5,619 bases of DNA from Bacteroidota bacterium (GCA_024278655.1 JAJRSV010000192.1:1-5619), one strand, 5' to 3'; numbered from the stretch's first letter, positions 1 to 5,619 are shown. The notes: generated from the sequence alone by a model not told the origin. Made by a program: numbers and translations.

Positions 1-1697
1 ATCTCTTCAAAAGTTCCGACCGCCACAAGCTTTCCGCCTTCATCTCCCGCTTTGGGACCAAGATCGAAAATCAAATCTGCATTCTCTATCATTTCGGTAT
101 CGTGTTCAACAACGAGTACTGTGTTTCCGATATCGCGTAAATCCTTGAGCAGCTTAATCAACTTTGCATTGTCGCGCGGGTGTAGTCCTATGGTAGGTTC
201 ATCCAAAACATAAAGAGTTCCGACTAATGACGAACCGAGCGATGTGGCAAGATTTATCCGCTGTGTTTCTCCGCCCGAAAGTGTACTGCTTAACCTGTCG
301 AGCGTAAGATAACCGATGCCGACGTTATTAAGAAATGTAAGACGTTTTATAATTTCTTTCAGCACCCTGTCTGCAACAAGCGATTCGTACTCATTCAGCT
401 TAAGGTTCTTAAAGAACTCAAGTGATTTTTCTATTGGAAGTTTAACAACATCGTATATTGATTTGCCGGCAATTTTAACCTGCAGCGCTTCTCTTCTTAA
501 GCGGGAACCTTTGCATGCAGAACAGATTGTGTAACCGCGGTAACGTGAAAGTAAAACCCTTATGTGCATTTTGTAGGTTTTGGTTTCAAGCTCTTCAAAG
601 AATCCGTCTATACCTTTATAACTGCCGAATCCCTTTCTTATCAGCTCGACCTGCTCGGGAGTTAATTTTTTGAAGGGAACATTAAGCGGTATTTTATACT
701 TTTTTGCGTTCTGAACGAGCGCCCGAAGGTTTGCGCTGTACTTCGCCGAGCGAAACGGTGCAATTGCTCCGTCCATTATACTCAGGTTCGGATCGGGAAT
801 AACGAGATTCATATCGATGCCGATGGTCCTGCTGAATCCCTGGCATACAGGGCAGGCACCGAAAGGATTGTTGAACGAGAAAAATCTCGGTTCCGGTTCT
901 TCATATCTTATTCCGCAGCATTCGTAAAACTTATTGAACTCTTTAATCTCATTTGTGTCGGCGTTGATAACAACGAGTCGGTCTTCACCTTCTTTAAAAG
1001 TTACTTCTATTGAGTCGGAGAGCCGCTCTCTTACTTCACCCTTAGCAACTTTGAATCGTTCAACTACAATGTAAATTCCCTTTTTAGTACCGGGGAGAAA
1101 ATCTTCTTCGTTAAGGTTTATCAATCTGCCTTTGAAAAATATCCTGAAGAATCCCCTTTTCTTCAGAAGGTCAATCTCTTCTTTAACCGTATGCCCTTTA
1201 TGATCGAACAAAGGAAAGCCGAGATAAAACTTTGCGCCGTCTTCCTGTTTTTCGAGCCATTCGGAAACTGTGGTTGTGGTATCTTTCTTTACTTCCTTTC
1301 CGCATTCAAAACAGATTGTTTTACCTATTCTTGCCCAAAGCAATCTTAAATAATCGTAAACCTCGGTTGTAGTGCCGACTGTGGAACGCGGATTGCGCGA
1401 ACCTTTTTTCTGCTCTATTGCAACTGCAGGACTAATGCCCTGAATGAAATCGACATCGGGTTTATTCATTCGTTCTAAAAACTGCCGCGCATACGACGAC
1501 AAGCTCTCAACATACCTGCGCTGTCCTTCCGCATAAATTGTATCGAACACAAGTGATGATTTACCGCTTCCGCTTACACCTGTAAACACAACAAGCTTAT
1601 CCCTCGGAATCTCGAAGCTGAGATTTTTAAGGTTATGCTCGCGGGCGCCTTTAACAACTATTTTCTTATTGTTATTTCTCGGTTTGTTTATCGTCAT
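1..1697 (-). CDS. uvrA: UvrA, excinuclease ABC subunit A (N-terminal 565 residues, cut by window edge)
   Basis: UvrA is the damage-sensing ATPase of nucleotide excision repair; it acts in the cytoplasm as a dimer and loads UvrB on damaged DNA. The reading frame is open from an ATG at 1697 to the left edge, about 60% of the usual roughly 940 residues. Seen in order: Walker A GVSGSGKSS (residues 40-48, K46), the UvrA-typical block ESLSSYARQF and NPRSTVGT, a CxxC at 129-132, the UvrB-binding and insertion regions (roughly 130-400), FSFNNPFGACPVC (cysteines 282 and 285), SACKGSRLRREA, ABC signature LSGGE (473-477), Walker B end DEPT (499-502) and VEHD with H532. The first zinc module is odd: where E. 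coli has C253-x2-C256, this protein has Tyr258 and adjacent Cys260-Cys261. The second ATPase half lies outside the window. The start is well placed but has no visible Shine-Dalgarno sequence; a TATAAT lies 4 nt upstream. It is 209 bp from the mlaD-like gene and probably transcribed on its own. Confidence 0.98.
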   Translation of the reverse strand, partial: MTINKPRNNNKKIVVKGAREHNLKNLSFEIPRDKLVVFTGVSGSGKSSLVFDTIYAEGQRRYVESLSSYARQFLERMNKPDVDFIQGISPAVAIEQKKGSRNPRSTVGTTTEVYDYLRLLWARIGKTICFECGKEVKKDTTTTVSEWLEKQEDGAKFYLGFPLFDHKGHTVKEEIDLLKKRGFFRIFFKGRLINLNEEDFLPGTKKGIYIVVERFKVAKGEVRERLSDSIEVTFKEGEDRLVVINADTNEIKEFNKFYECCGIRYEEPEPRFFSFNNPFGACPVCQGFSRTIGIDMNLVIPDPNLSIMDGAIAPFRSAKYSANLRALVQNAKKYKIPLNVPFKKLTPEQVELIRKGFGSYKGIDGFFEELETKTYKMHIRVLLSRYRGYTICSACKGSRLRREALQVKIAGKSIYDVVKLPIEKSLEFFKNLKLNEYESLVADRVLKEIIKRLTFLNNVGIGYLTLDRLSSTLSGGETQRINLATSLGSSLVGTLYVLDEPTIGLHPRDNAKLIKLLKDLRDIGNTVLVVEHDTEMIENADLIFDLGPKAGDEGGKLVAVGTFEE

Positions 1698-1867
1698 AAA
1701 AATTATACTTTAATTGGGGATTGATAAAATCCAGACTTTAAATTTAAGAATTTATATCCAAACGAATGGTTAAAAATTTGGTAGTAAACTAATACCATAT
1801 TCCTTAATGGAACAGACTATTTCGAAGTGTTTTTAATGTTAAAATCTTCTGTTTTACTGAATTCCAT
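1698..1867. other. AT-rich spacer upstream of uvrA
   Basis: This is the AT-rich leader of uvrA. I see no open frame with coding character and no RNA gene. On the minus strand, 1759-1766 reads TTCGTTTG, one mismatch from the Bacteroidota -7 element TAnnTTTG, and would give a 5' leader of about 55 nt. There is no convincing -33 element, so this is only a weak promoter candidate. A minus-strand TATAAT at 1702-1707 is too close to the start codon for a normal leader. Confidence 0.4.
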
Positions 1868-1908
1868 AAGCCCTCCCCTTTGGGGAGGGTTGGGTGGGGC
1901 TTTTTTTT
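1868..1908. repeat. GC-rich hairpin / G-quadruplex element with T8 tail
   Basis: Seen directly: CCCTCCCC (1871-1878), loop TTT, GGGGAGGG (1882-1889) forms a perfect 8-bp stem. An alternative outer stem pairs AAGCCC (1868-1873) with GGGCTT (1897-1902). The plus strand from 1882 to 1899 has four G-runs of at least three with loops of 1, 2 and 1 nt, a canonical G-quadruplex motif. Eight T residues follow on the plus strand at 1901-1908, so it resembles a plus-strand intrinsic terminator, although no plus-strand gene lies upstream. It is strikingly GC-rich against AT-rich flanks and overlaps the last bases of the mlaD-like stop codon. From memory, similar CCCTCCCC-GGGGAGGG-GGGTGGGG elements recur between genes in FCB genomes, so I infer a dispersed intergenic repeat; copy number cannot be judged from one window. 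Confidence 0.6.
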
Positions 1909-2272
1909 ACTTTTGTTCCAGCGATTTTAATTCTTTAATCTTCTCATCCAACATTTTAATCTTTTCATTCAGCTCTTTGGTTTTTTCGTCGAGCTGTTCT
2001 TCATATTCAACTTCGTCCCAGTAACCACGTTCTTCAAAGTATCCTTTGAAGAGCCAGTTGTGTTTTAGTGCTTCCATATTTTCGTTAAGCTTTATAGTTG
2101 CGGTTTTGGTTTCTTTCGAGATTTCCAGCAGGTTTGCAATTATTGCCGAAATTGTCGTGTCTTCTGCAGTTCCTTCGGCAACAAGCGAACCGAGAACACC
2201 TTTGCCGTTTTTTATGTTTGCAATAATCGTATCCACACCTTCTACGGCTTCATTAACTTTTGTAACAATCGT
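1907..2272 (-). pseudogene. C-terminal part of the mlaD-like MCE protein, separated by an in-frame TGA
   Basis: This segment continues the mlaD-like frame without any shift after the TGA at 2273-2275 and ends at TAA 1907-1909. It adds residues 221-341 of the virtual full-length protein. It holds a second copy of the internal repeat (IIANIKNGKGVLGSL, matching IVAKVNNGEGTLGKL before the stop), then the motif LKHNWLFKGYFEERGYW typical of the tail of long FCB MCE proteins, then a lysine/glutamate-rich coiled coil (about residues 311-341, ELNEKIKMLDEKIKEL). The only plausible internal start is a GTG at 2236 (109 codons); an AGAAGG lies upstream but too close, leaving a 1-nt gap. It has no signal or membrane segment, so an independent product would be cytoplasmic and not useful in the same complex. 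I read it as a decoupled remnant, or as the extension of a readthrough product. Confidence 0.75.
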
Positions 2273-2275
2273 TCA
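2273..2275 (-). other. In-frame TGA interrupting the mlaD-like gene
   Basis: The codons around it read GGA CTC TGA ACG ATT GTT on the minus strand, and frame and coding character are the same before and after. A one-base change from CGA or AGA (Arg), GGA (Gly), TGG (Trp), TCA or TTA would restore the gene. The other genes here use TGG for Trp and have no internal TGA, which argues against a changed genetic code. Confidence 0.9.
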
Positions 2276-2932
2276 GAGTCCCCTTCCCAGTTCATTATAT
2301 ATTTCAACAACATCTCTTAAATCGGCAGTAACGGAATCAAGACTGTTTGCAGCAGATTCGGTAATCTTAGCTGTGGAATAATAAAGCTGATCATCATTAA
2401 GGAGCTTGCCTAATGTTCCTTCTCCGTTATTAACCTTTGCCACAATATCCGCAAGATTTTTCGTCATCTCTTTTGTGTAAGCCATTATACCCTGCGTTTC
2501 TTCAATTACTTTTGCAAAGCTGACGGGTTCCCTTGCAAGTATTGCTCCCCCGTCTTCCACCTGTTCGGCTTTGCTTTCCTTAACATACAGCGCAATAAAT
2601 TTGTAACCGACAAGTCCTTCCGTCTCGATTCCTGCTTCGGTGTCTTTACGTATAAACCGCTTAACATCGGAAACCAAACGCATTGTTACTTCGATTGTGC
2701 TTGCTCTATCGCCTATAATACGGATGTCTTTTACGGCACCTACATCAACACCGCTTAACCGGACAGGAGCACCGTTACGCAAACCTTCTACATTTTGAAA
2801 ATACGCTTTAATTGTAAACGTTGATTTGAACAACGCTTCTTTGTTGCCTAAAACAAAGATAATAGTTACAAGCAGCACGCTGCCGACAAAAATAAATATA
2901 CCTAATTTGGCAGTGCCTAATTTCTGATACAT
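2273..2932 (-). CDS. mlaD: MlaD-like MCE-domain lipid-transport protein (N-terminal 219 residues up to an in-frame TGA)
   Basis: MCE proteins sit on the periplasmic side of an Mla-type ABC transporter, where a hexameric ring forms a hydrophobic path for lipids. Residues 1-9 are a short cytoplasmic end, 10-28 one membrane anchor (LGIFIFVGSVLLVTIIFVLG), about 36-115 the MCE domain (AYFQNVEGLRNGAPVRLSGVDVGAVKDI), and 140-219 the start of a helical tail with the repeat NGEGTLGKLLNDDQLY (169-184). The ATG overlaps the ATPase stop by one base (TAATG), so translation is coupled. The frame ends at TGA 2273-2275, but 121 more codons follow in the same frame; the full form would be 341 residues, usual for long FCB members, while E. 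coli MlaD has only 183. The shortened protein keeps anchor and MCE domain and could still work in part; tail helices contribute to ring assembly in known homologues. Confidence 0.9.
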   Translation of the reverse strand: MYQKLGTAKLGIFIFVGSVLLVTIIFVLGNKEALFKSTFTIKAYFQNVEGLRNGAPVRLSGVDVGAVKDIRIIGDRASTIEVTMRLVSDVKRFIRKDTEAGIETEGLVGYKFIALYVKESKAEQVEDGGAILAREPVSFAKVIEETQGIMAYTKEMTKNLADIVAKVNNGEGTLGKLLNDDQLYYSTAKITESAANSLDSVTADLRDVVEIYNELGRGL

Positions 2933-3693
2933 TAAACTCTCCCGTCTTTATTGATTACTTCATCACTAAAGAAGTTTTTTAAAAATGGATCTTCCGAAGC
3001 TAATAATTCTTTAATTGTACCTTCTTTAACTATATGCCCTTCATCTATAACAATTGCACAATCGGCAATGATTTTTGCGCAGAGCAAATCGTGCGTTACA
3101 ACAATCGAAGTCATTTTATAAGCTTTTTGTAAATCTAATATTAATGTACTAATTTCTTTTGTCGTAATCGGGTCGAGTCCGGTTGTCGGTTCATCGTAAA
3201 GCATCAGTTTCGGTTTCGTAATTATCGATCTGGCTAATCCGATTCTTTTCCTCATACCGCCCGAAAGTTCCGAAGGCATTTTATCTATTGCATCACTAAG
3301 GTCAACCGCTTCCAATACATGATGCACTCTTTCATCAATTTCAGACTGAGGCCATTCAAAATTTCTTATCAGCGGAAATTCAAGATTTTCCCTTACGCTC
3401 ATCGAATCGTACAACGCCGCACTTTGAAACAAAAACCCGATATCTTTACGCAGCTCGTTCAATTCTTTATCGTTTAACTCACCTACGTTTCTTCCGCAAA
3501 GATCAATTTCGCCGGCATCGGGTTCCATTAACCTGACCAAACATTTTAACAGCACACTCTTGCCCGTACCGCTCCTTCCAAACACAATCATATTCTGTCC
3601 CTCTTCAACATTCAGCGAAATACCGTCGAGCACAACGTTGCCGTCGAATGATTTGTGCAAATCTTTTATTTCGACCATATAATTATTTGACAT
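2932..3693 (-). CDS. mlaF: MlaF-like ABC transporter ATPase, lipid transport
   Basis: This is the cytoplasmic ATPase that powers the MCE/Mla lipid transporter, working as a dimer under the MlaE-like permease. The 253 residues are one complete ABC domain: A-loop region F16, Walker A GRSGTGKS (39-46, K45), Q-loop Q90, signature LSGGM (143-147) followed by RKRIGLARS, Walker B LMLYDEP (163-169) with catalytic E168, D-loop GLD (172-174) and switch H201 in VVTHD. The LSGGMRKR form and SVLLKCLVRL after Walker A are characteristic of the MlaF/Ttg2A/Mkl branch rather than of amino acid importers. The chosen ATG overlaps the permease gene end by 11 nt; a second ATG at 3678 (residue 6, MVEIKDLHKSF) would avoid the overlap and resembles the usual start of the family, and neither has a clear ribosome binding site. 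The TAA stop shares a base with the next ATG, indicating one operon. Confidence 0.96.
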   Translation of the reverse strand: MSNNYMVEIKDLHKSFDGNVVLDGISLNVEEGQNMIVFGRSGTGKSVLLKCLVRLMEPDAGEIDLCGRNVGELNDKELNELRKDIGFLFQSAALYDSMSVRENLEFPLIRNFEWPQSEIDERVHHVLEAVDLSDAIDKMPSELSGGMRKRIGLARSIITKPKLMLYDEPTTGLDPITTKEISTLILDLQKAYKMTSIVVTHDLLCAKIIADCAIVIDEGHIVKEGTIKELLASEDPFLKNFFSDEVINKDGRV

Positions 3694-4498
3694 TAGGCCA
3701 CAACCATAATGTTAATTTCACTAATACCATATCGAAAATTAAAATGAGCAGCGAAGCAACAACGACTGAAGTCGTGGAAGCTTTTCCGACACCTTCGGTA
3801 CCGTTTTTCGCGTTGTAACCTAAGTAAGCACCGACAATTCCGGCAATGTATCCGAAGACAAATGTTTTCAATATTCCGGGAACCGCATCGGCAAACTCGA
3901 CTGCAAAAGTTACTCTGCCTGTAAAATATTCCCAGGTCATATTCTGAACAAGCACCACAGCAATGTAGGCACCGATGAGGGAAATAAAGATAACGTAAAC
4001 AGTAAGTATGGGAAGAATCATAGTAGTTGCAAACACACGTGTAACCACTAAAAACCGGAATGGGTTAACACCTGAAACTTCCATAGCGTCAATCTGTTCG
4101 GTAACGCGCATTGAGCCTAATTCCGCACCTATACCCGAACTAACCCTTCCTGCAAAGATAAGCGCGGTAATTACAGGCACAAGTTCTCTTACTAAAGCAA
4201 TACCGACCGAACCGGGCAGGTAAGCTTCTGCCCCGAATCGCTGCAACACCGGCTGGAGTTGCATGGTCATAACCAAGCCGATAATGAATCCGGTTACACC
4301 TACAATCGGAAGCGTCTTCATTCCAAGCTCAATCATGTGTTTTCGCACTTCGAACACTTCATACGGCGGCTTGAATACTTCCTTTAAGAAGCGGATTGTA
4401 AATGCCGAAAGCCCGCCGAGCAATTCAAAGAAGACCGCAAGCCGGTGCTCGGTGAGTATTAAAAAATGATTTAACTTATCTACTATGTATTCCTTCAT
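3683..4498 (-). CDS. mlaE: MlaE-like permease of the MCE/Mla lipid ABC transporter
   Basis: This is the inner-membrane permease (MlaE/YrbE family) through which lipids pass between the membrane and the MCE ring. I start it at ATG 4498 (MKEYIVDKLNHF), giving 271 residues, close to the family size of about 260. Visible parts: an N-terminal amphipathic helix (about 18-40), hydrophobic segments near 61-81, 100-118, 152-184, 207-228 and 242-266, and the family hallmark AGRVSSGIGAELGSMRVTEQIDAMEV (116-141), which forms the cytoplasmic coupling region. The frame is open further up to an ATG at 4648, but that start would lie in the predicted promoter and its 50 extra residues do not resemble the family. 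It is the first gene of the operon; its end overlaps the ATPase gene by 11 nt. No MlaB or MlaC homologue is present in the window. No Shine-Dalgarno sequence is seen at 4498. Confidence 0.95.
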   Translation of the reverse strand: MKEYIVDKLNHFLILTEHRLAVFFELLGGLSAFTIRFLKEVFKPPYEVFEVRKHMIELGMKTLPIVGVTGFIIGLVMTMQLQPVLQRFGAEAYLPGSVGIALVRELVPVITALIFAGRVSSGIGAELGSMRVTEQIDAMEVSGVNPFRFLVVTRVFATTMILPILTVYVIFISLIGAYIAVVLVQNMTWEYFTGRVTFAVEFADAVPGILKTFVFGYIAGIVGAYLGYNAKNGTEGVGKASTTSVVVASLLILIFDMVLVKLTLWLWPNVK

Positions 4499-4579
4499 TA
4501 AACGGAGCTTGTTGTTATTAAGTTTACACCCTGTTACAAAAATATGTAAAATGATTGTTAATATAAATTGAAGTTTGTT

Positions 4580-4601
4580 ATTTACAGCACATTCTGTAAA
4601 T
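4580..4601. promoter_or_regulatory. Perfect 8-bp inverted repeat, candidate operator or leader hairpin
   Basis: Arms ATTTACAG and CTGTAAAT are separated by a 6-nt spacer (CACATT), giving a 22-bp dyad with arm spacing typical of a dimeric helix-turn-helix protein. It lies about 40 nt inside the predicted mla transcript, so it could be a roadblock operator or an RNA hairpin. TTTACA and TGTAAA half-sites recur at 4523-4528 and 4545-4550. I cannot assign a regulator. Confidence 0.45.
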
Positions 4602-4645
4602 GGTTTGGTTTCTCCAGGTTGAATCTTTCTGTTTGCCGGGAAGCA

Positions 4646-4653
4646 CAAAAGTA
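4646..4653 (-). promoter_or_regulatory. Candidate FCB-type promoter of the mla operon
   Basis: The minus strand reads TACTTTTG, an exact match to the Bacteroidota -7 element TAnnTTTG. About 19 bases upstream is a T-rich TTTTTAG that resembles a weak -33 TTTG. Transcription would begin near 4640, leaving a leader of about 140 nt before the permease ATG at 4498 and making the upstream ATG at 4648 unusable. The match is exact but short, and it assumes an FCB-type sigma factor. Confidence 0.4.
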
Positions 4654-4709
4654 AATTAAACTCTGTTTTAACTAAAAACTATTTGTTCAAATTTCCTGCT
4701 TGTTTTGCG

Positions 4710-4743
4710 TTTGGTTTCGAAGCTGCGCTTCGAACTACATTTT
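4710..4743 (+). promoter_or_regulatory. Candidate promoter of the dctP-like gene
   Basis: TTTG at 4710-4713 and TACATTTT at 4736-4743 (one mismatch to TAnnTTTG) are 22 bases apart, within the range accepted for Bacteroidota promoters. Transcription would start near 4750, giving a leader of about 55 nt. The spacer is filled by the 19-bp inverted repeat at 4716-4734. The call is tentative. Confidence 0.3.
4716..4734. repeat. Perfect inverted repeat TTCGAAGC-TGC-GCTTCGAA
   Basis: Two 8-bp arms with a 3-nt loop form a strong hairpin, or a 19-bp palindromic protein site. Neither side is followed by a long T tract, so a simple terminator is unlikely. It may be an operator inside the dctP-like promoter spacer or a copy of a small dispersed palindrome. 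Confidence 0.55.
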
Positions 4744-4790
4744 ATTAGAATTATTTAATATTTTGAAATTAAGTTCGTTTAAATTCTTAA

Positions 4791-4796
4791 AAAGGA
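4791..4796 (+). promoter_or_regulatory. Ribosome binding site of the dctP-like gene
   Basis: AAAGGA lies 8 nt before the ATG at 4805, a good Shine-Dalgarno spacing that fixes this start. It is the only clear Shine-Dalgarno sequence among the genes of the window. Confidence 0.75.
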
Positions 4797-4804
4797 TATT
4801 CGAA

Positions 4805-5619
4805 ATGAAAAAACTTCAGCGAAGAAATTTTATTAAAACCACTGCAATTGCTGCCGCTGCGGCATCCACAGGTTTGATTGCGGCTTGCAATAATAAGAAA
4901 GAAACCAAAACTATAAACATCAACACGGGCAAAACGTACGAATGGAAAATGGTTACCGCATGGCCGCCGAAGTTCCCGATTCTCGGAGAGTATGCGGGAA
5001 AGATTGCGGAGTGGATTGAAAAAGCATCGGGCGGAAGATTGAAGATACAGGTTTACGGCGGCGGCGAGCTTGTTCCCGCGTTAGAAGTTTTTGATGCAGT
5101 CTCTTTCGGTGTTGCAGAGATGGGACACAGCGCATCGTATTATTGGGCAGGCAAAGCACCTTCCGCACAGTTTTTTGCAAGCGTTCCTTTCGGGATGAAT
5201 GCAAGACAAATGATTGCATGGCTCTACTTTGGCGGCGGATTAGAACTATGGCGTAAGCTTTACGCCGACTTTAATCTTTATCCTTTCCCCAGCGGCAATA
5301 CAGGCGGACAGATGGGTGGATGGTTCAATAAAGAAATAAATTCCGTTAACGACTTAAAAGGATTAAAAATAAGAATGCCCGGACTCGGCGGTAAAGTGAT
5401 AACAAAAGCAGGTGCCACTTCGGTGCTTTCGCCGGGCGGCGAGCTTTATACAAATCTTGAGCGCGGTGTTATCGATGCACTCGAATGGATTGGTCCTTAC
5501 CACGACTATCTGATGGGCTTCCATAAAATTGCAAAATACTACTACTATTCTGGCTGGCACGAACCCGGTTCTAACCTTGAGTTAATTGTAAACAAAGATG
5601 CTTACGAAGAACTGCCTCC
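4805..5619 (+). CDS. dctP: TRAP transporter solute-binding protein, DctP/TakP type, Tat lipoprotein (N-terminal 271 residues)
   Basis: This extracytoplasmic receptor binds an organic acid and hands it to a sodium-driven TRAP importer. The frame is open from ATG 4805 to the right edge, about three quarters of the usual 350-365 residues. Residues 4-11 (LQRRNFIK) match the twin-arginine motif; a hydrophobic stretch follows and ends in lipobox LIAAC, with Cys28 as the lipid-bearing residue, so a folded, membrane-anchored receptor is predicted. The mature part matches the TakP branch: WKMVTAWPPKFPILGE, GELVPALEVFDAVSFG, GQMGGWF with Q169, LKIRMPGLGG with R190 (carboxylate-binding arginine), LERGVIDALEW with E227-W228, and KYYYYSGWHEPGSNLEL. 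In TakP the counterparts of Q169, E227 and W228 hold the sodium ion beside a 2-keto acid, so a 2-oxo acid or similar anion is the likely ligand; this is inferred. It is transcribed away from the mla operon; dctQ and dctM partners would lie downstream. Confidence 0.95.
   Translation, partial: MKKLQRRNFIKTTAIAAAAASTGLIAACNNKKETKTININTGKTYEWKMVTAWPPKFPILGEYAGKIAEWIEKASGGRLKIQVYGGGELVPALEVFDAVSFGVAEMGHSASYYWAGKAPSAQFFASVPFGMNARQMIAWLYFGGGLELWRKLYADFNLYPFPSGNTGGQMGGWFNKEINSVNDLKGLKIRMPGLGGKVITKAGATSVLSPGGELYTNLERGVIDALEWIGPYHDYLMGFHKIAKYYYYSGWHEPGSNLELIVNKDAYEELP

Larger units (their letters stand above)
4499..4804. other. Divergent regulatory region between the mla operon and dctP-like gene
   Basis: This AT-rich stretch of about 300 bases separates two divergent transcription units and has no convincing gene. 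It holds a minus-strand promoter candidate (4646-4653), two perfect inverted repeats (4580-4601 and 4716-4734), additional TTTACA (4523-4528) and TGTAAA (4545-4550) half-sites, a direct repeat of GTTTGGTTTC (4603-4612 and 4709-4718), and a plus-strand ribosome binding site. The first 142 bases or so would be the 5' leader of the mla operon. Confidence 0.7.

Noticed and set aside
316..534. Plus-strand open frame opposite uvrA
   Set aside because: It lies wholly antisense to conserved UvrA motifs and its composition is that of a reverse-complement shadow.
1868..1908. CRISPR repeat or classic intrinsic terminator of the mla operon
   Set aside because: Only one copy exists, with no spacers, and the T tract lies on the strand opposite to the operon's transcript.
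2273..2275. TGA as selenocysteine or as a reassigned Trp/Gly codon
   Set aside because: I see no stable hairpin just downstream of the TGA, MCE proteins have no known selenocysteine, and the other genes use TGG for Trp without any internal TGA.
1827..2381. Plus-strand open frames opposite the mlaD-like gene (1827-2024 and 2046-2381)
   Set aside because: They are serine/phenylalanine-rich antisense shadows of a gene with clear family motifs and have no ribosome binding site.
4008..4469. Plus-strand open frames opposite the permease
   Set aside because: They mirror the conserved MlaE coding sequence and have no independent signals.
4499..4648. N-terminal extension of the permease frame from ATG 4648, including a lipobox-like HIFVTGC
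   Set aside because: It does not resemble the MlaE family, overlaps the promoter candidate and its first codon would precede the predicted transcript start. The internal ATG at 4498 gives a normal-length protein.
4953..5560. Minus-strand open frames opposite the dctP-like gene
   Set aside because: They are arginine/histidine-rich shadows of a strongly conserved TakP-type sequence.

Overview
The window looks like chromosomal DNA from a Gram-negative bacterium of the Bacteroidota/Chlorobiota/Ignavibacteriota (FCB) group. The evidence is moderate-to-low GC (judged by eye), a UvrA whose first zinc-binding pair is degenerate as I recall for FCB UvrA proteins, a long MCE protein with a C-terminal FKGYFEERGYW-type motif, and a TAnnTTTG-type promoter hexamer-like element. 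The phylum assignment is inference; a mobile or phage origin is not suggested by anything I can see.

Layout. Positions 1-1697 (minus strand) carry the first 565 codons of uvrA, running off the left edge. Positions 1698-1906 are an AT-rich spacer containing a compact GC-rich repeat with a perfect 8-bp hairpin and a textbook G-quadruplex motif. Positions 1907-4498 (minus strand) are a compact three-gene Mla/MCE lipid-transport operon in the order permease (mlaE-like), ATPase (mlaF-like), MCE protein (mlaD-like), with overlapping gene ends. Positions 4499-4804 are a divergent regulatory region with two perfect inverted repeats and candidate promoters. Positions 4805-5619 (plus strand) carry the first 271 codons of a TakP-type TRAP transporter solute-binding protein with a twin-arginine lipoprotein signal, running off the right edge.

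How the genes work together. The permease, ATPase and MCE protein form one inner-membrane ABC machine predicted to move phospholipids between inner and outer membranes. UvrA belongs to nucleotide excision repair and has no functional tie to the operon; it is only co-oriented. The TRAP protein captures an organic acid for a sodium-driven importer whose membrane subunits would lie beyond the right edge.

The main anomaly is a single in-frame TGA (2273-2275) inside the mlaD-like gene. The frame is unchanged on both sides, and the part after the stop still encodes a second copy of an internal repeat, the family's C-terminal motif and a coiled coil. A recent nonsense mutation, a base error or stop readthrough all fit; code reassignment does not. 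I did not find a clearly new defence, CRISPR or mobile system in this window.
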